Positions 61,822 through 64,000 of a stretch of DNA of 64,000 nucleotides are shown piece by piece. The stretch's first letter is position 1, and every line of letters starts with the position of its first letter. This DNA is from Salinimonas iocasae. Lineage in GTDB: Bacteria > Pseudomonadota > Gammaproteobacteria > Enterobacterales > Alteromonadaceae. The notes below the pieces were generated by a model. It saw only the letters and a program-made list of their open reading frames with translations. It made no database searches and was not told the DNA's origin. The stretch covers positions 62,001 to 126,000 of the forward strand of contig NZ_CP039853.1 of assembly GCF_006228385.1 (NCBI RefSeq), given 5' to 3'. The translations under genes were made by a program, and so were the position numbers.

Positions 61822-62703
61822 ATGGAATTAATTCTTTGGAATGCAACGATTGTTGTGTCTAAAGCCATATTCTATGTGGGCTTTGCTAGCCTTGTCGGTT
61901 GTGCTTTTTTGATGCGTCAGCCAGCCCCAAAAGATGATTTTTACAAAGATCTTCTATGCCAGATTGTTCCCGTAATGGTTGTCTCTTGCATAGCATCTGC
62001 GGTGTGGTTTATTGCTAAAACGGGCGCATTTTCTGAAAGTGGTCTGCAAGGTGCATTTGACCCTATGATGCTTGAGGTAATGTGGGCGTCACCTGTGGGC
62101 GACGTCGCTCTGGTCAGGATGCTTATGTCCGGCCTGGCGATTCCTGCACTGCTTTTGATTTTCGCTAAGCGTGTCCACGTTATTGCTATAAGAGCGATAC
62201 TGACTGTGTTGATAGTTTATGGCCTATACAGTTTTACGCTTATTGGACACATTGCAGAAAAAGGGCTCGTCGACAAACTCATATTGGCATCGCACATAGC
62301 TGTCATGGGGTGGTGGTTTGGCGCGCTCTTACCGCTGAGGCTTGTATGTCTGCGCTTCCCGGTAGAGGATACGCAAAAAGTTATGACTGACTTTGGCAGA
62401 ATTGCAGGTTACCTTGTAACCACACTGATCCTCCTCGGTATATACATGGCGATTACCATATTTACCTCTCTGGATGATCTGGTTCAATCAGAATATGGGC
62501 TTACCTTTCTGAGCAAGTTGCTGGTTGTTGGCTTATTGCTATTAATTGCCGCAAGACACCGATTTATTCTGGTGCCCGCTTTGCAGAACACTGGCGATGT
62601 TGCGCAACTGAAACGCTCTATAAATATTGAAATAGTGTTAGCCTGCGTGCTTCTGTTAATCACCTCGGTATTAACCAGTGTGGTTGGCCCCGAGTTTAGT
62701 TAG
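61822..62703 (+). CDS. copD: Copper resistance protein CopD (module B')
   Basis: 293 residues, the same length as 20085-20966, eight spans, with FIAKTGAFSESGLQGAFDPM, SPVGDVALVRMLMSG, LIGHIAEKGLVDKLILASHI, MGWWFGALLPL and AARHRFILVPAL. Nine bases after copC. Intact. Confidence 0.88.
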   Translation: MELILWNATIVVSKAIFYVGFASLVGCAFLMRQPAPKDDFYKDLLCQIVPVMVVSCIASAVWFIAKTGAFSESGLQGAFDPMMLEVMWASPVGDVALVRMLMSGLAIPALLLIFAKRVHVIAIRAILTVLIVYGLYSFTLIGHIAEKGLVDKLILASHIAVMGWWFGALLPLRLVCLRFPVEDTQKVMTDFGRIAGYLVTTLILLGIYMAITIFTSLDDLVQSEYGLTFLSKLLVVGLLLLIAARHRFILVPALQNTGDVAQLKRSINIEIVLACVLLLITSVLTSVVGPEFS

Positions 62704-62713
62704 GAAAATCATA

Positions 62714-63164
62714 ATGCGAAAACTGTTGGTGACAGTCATACTTGCTGCCGTCTCATCTTCCTTGTTCGCTCATAGCGACAAAACCCAGAAACACCCGCCT
62801 ACACTATCTGGCAATGAGACCGCGCCGGGACAGGTGGTCCTGTCTTTTCATGAGGCGTTGCGGGAGCAAAATGAAATCGCTGCTTTCAAAGAATGTCACG
62901 ATTGTTGAAGGCGGCGGTATCGAACGCAGCGCTCAGGAATATGCGTCTCATCACATGTTATCTGATATGAAATTTGTCAGTACATTATCTTCAGAGCTTT
63001 TGGAGCATCGGGTGACAGAGTATCGCGATTCCGCGACCTCACTCTTGATTTCCGTCAATACCACTGAAGCCGGTAAAACATACCGCTCGCTCGAAACCGC
63101 AATTCTGACCAAACGTGACGGTGAATGGAAAATAGCCCACTTGCACTGGTCAACGGCAATGTGA
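62714..63164 (+). pseudogene. NTF2/SnoaL-like exported protein, frameshifted
   Basis: The first frame (MRKLLVTVILAAVSSSLFA, QVVLSFHEALREQNEIAAFK) stops at 62908. The second frame carries on with SLLSKNVTIVEGGGIERSAQ to KIAHLHWSTAM, the rest of the protein seen intact at 19613-20074. Comparison shows a short out-of-frame deletion near 62875-62890 (where the intact copy has VTAKSLLSDD). The product would be truncated and inactive. Confidence 0.85.
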
Positions 63165-63246
63165 GTGAGTAACTGTCTTGGGCCGCCGCTCTCTCTGGCA
63201 GGCCCTGAGCGTGAATTGTCAGGGGCTCGTAGAAAGAGCCCACCGT

Positions 63247-63979
63247 TTACATCAACCACATAATTAATGCACCCGCGATCATAAATAAGTTTTCAGATAG
63301 CGAAACAAATCCAAGTGGCACATTACTATTACCACCTACACAAGCACATTTAAGTTCCCGTTTATCAATGTAAACCGCTTTGAAAACGGATATTGCACCA
63401 ACCGTCCCGATGAAGAGTGAAAATGGTGCAACAGCAAGTGCTGGCAGCTGGGCAATCATGCCAATTCCTGCATAAGCTTCGATAAAAGGATAAATATAAC
63501 CATAACGCAACCACTTCATCGCCAATAGATCATAGGTGATAAACGAGTTAGTAAAGCTGTACAAATCTTTGAGCTTTTGTACTGCAAGAAGCGTCATGGA
63601 AAAGGCAATAAATAACATCAGAGTTCTTACCGAGATGAAATCACCTGAGACTACATACTGAAATGCCAGAGACAGCAGGGCCGCTACAGAAAAAATAGTA
63701 ATGACAGGCGTGTAGGTTCTCCCTGTCTGACCTGCCTTGTCTTTGCCGAAATAATCCCTGAGATCATCGTACCCCCCCAATACGCTCATCATTTATAAAC
63801 GTTTGGGGCGTAGTCTCGACCCCATGCTTTTCCTTAAATTCATCGGTCTCTTCACGAGAAGTTAGGTGATGGTCTTCGATTGAAAACCCTTCACGCTCCA
63901 GCAAATCTTTCGATCTTAAACCGTAAGGGCAAATATGTTCGTCAGTAACCATTCGATACAGGATAGCTGTCTTACTCAT
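63247..63979 (-). pseudogene. Glutaredoxin-MauE fusion, frameshifted in a C7/G7 run
   Basis: Starts MSKTAILYRMVTDEHICPYG as the intact copy but ends at INDERIGGVR. The remainder (GGYDDLRDYFGKDKAGQTG through the MauE-like spans to the KCACVGGNSN end) is in another frame. The break is at 63772-63778, a run of seven C (seven G in the coding strand) where six would keep the frame. One extra base therefore separates the glutaredoxin domain from the membrane domain. Real mutation, slippage switch or sequencing error are all possible. Confidence 0.85.
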
Positions 63980-63980
63980 T

Positions 63981-64000
63981 TTACTCTCCTTTATTCAGTT
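63981..64000 (-). CDS. 3' end of the module B' DUF305 gene (rest outside window)
   Basis: The last codons read L-N-K-G-E then TAA, equal to the LSKGE end of the intact DUF305 gene (18277-18807), and AAAGGAGAG of the next gene lies within them. Only six codons are visible; assignment rests on the mirrored gene order. Confidence 0.4.

Overview
The window looks like a metal-resistance and mobile-element island of a marine gammaproteobacterium. Alteromonas or a close relative is my best guess, inferred from the mix of families (CopA/cupredoxin/DUF2933 copper clusters, Hyp remnants, IS5/IS30/IS3 elements, a mer transposon); nothing in the window names the organism. Both strands are used and coding density is high.

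Layout. 1-3.0 kb: chromosomal-type genes (end of a DUF1624-like membrane acyltransferase, a small membrane protein, and a fused short-chain dehydrogenase/FAD oxidase). 3.3-11.3 kb: a nine-gene forward operon behind a MerR-type promoter. It encodes Met-rich periplasmic proteins, a membrane NAD(P)H/FAD/[2Fe-2S] reductase, a membrane cytochrome b, a seven-heme cytochrome c, an APC-type permease, a HypF C-terminal fragment and an intact HypE. Read together these suggest a copper-linked trans-membrane electron-transfer system, and this is my main candidate for something undescribed. 11.3-16.4 kb: copper module A (MerR regulator, Cu(I) P-type ATPase, membrane cupredoxin, DUF2933, methyltransferase-like membrane protein, helper proteins). 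16.6-17.7 kb: an IS3-type element with a damaged active site. 18.3-24.8 kb: copper module B (DUF305, glutaredoxin-MauE, NTF2-like, CopD, CopC, CopL-like, multicopper oxidase, outer-membrane PcoB). 25-26.8 kb: an APC permease flanked by a second, broken pcoB 3' end. 26.9-32.3 kb: module A', an inverted divergent copy of module A whose merR is frameshifted.

32.4-44.5 kb: an accessory region with a response-regulator stump cut by IS30, a UvrD-like helicase, a putative abortive-infection membrane protein, many unknown genes, a degenerate tyrosine recombinase and a HigBA-like toxin-antitoxin pair. 44.5-56.0 kb: a complete 11.5-kb Tn3-family mercury transposon of the TnpS/TnpT type, with 35-bp terminal inverted repeats, tnpA, two unknown membrane genes, merD, an EAL gene, merA, merC, merP, merT, merR, tnpS, the resolution region, tnpT and a ynfA cargo gene. 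56.0-57.8 kb: stumps of cusA and a PepSY gene wedged between the transposon and an IS5 copy. 57.9-64 kb: module B', the inverted copy of module B, with two of its genes frameshifted.

How it works together. Cu(I) is exported from the cytoplasm by the two ATPases. The multicopper oxidases, CopC/CopD, PcoB and Met/Cys-rich exported proteins handle periplasmic copper. Three promoters share the MerR layout (TTGACC, 19-bp spacer), two of them with CueR-type ACCT-N13-AGGT dyads, so the redox operon and both ATPase modules are probably one copper regulon. The mer operon has its own classical MerR operator. All family names come from reading the translated sequence; no database search was run.
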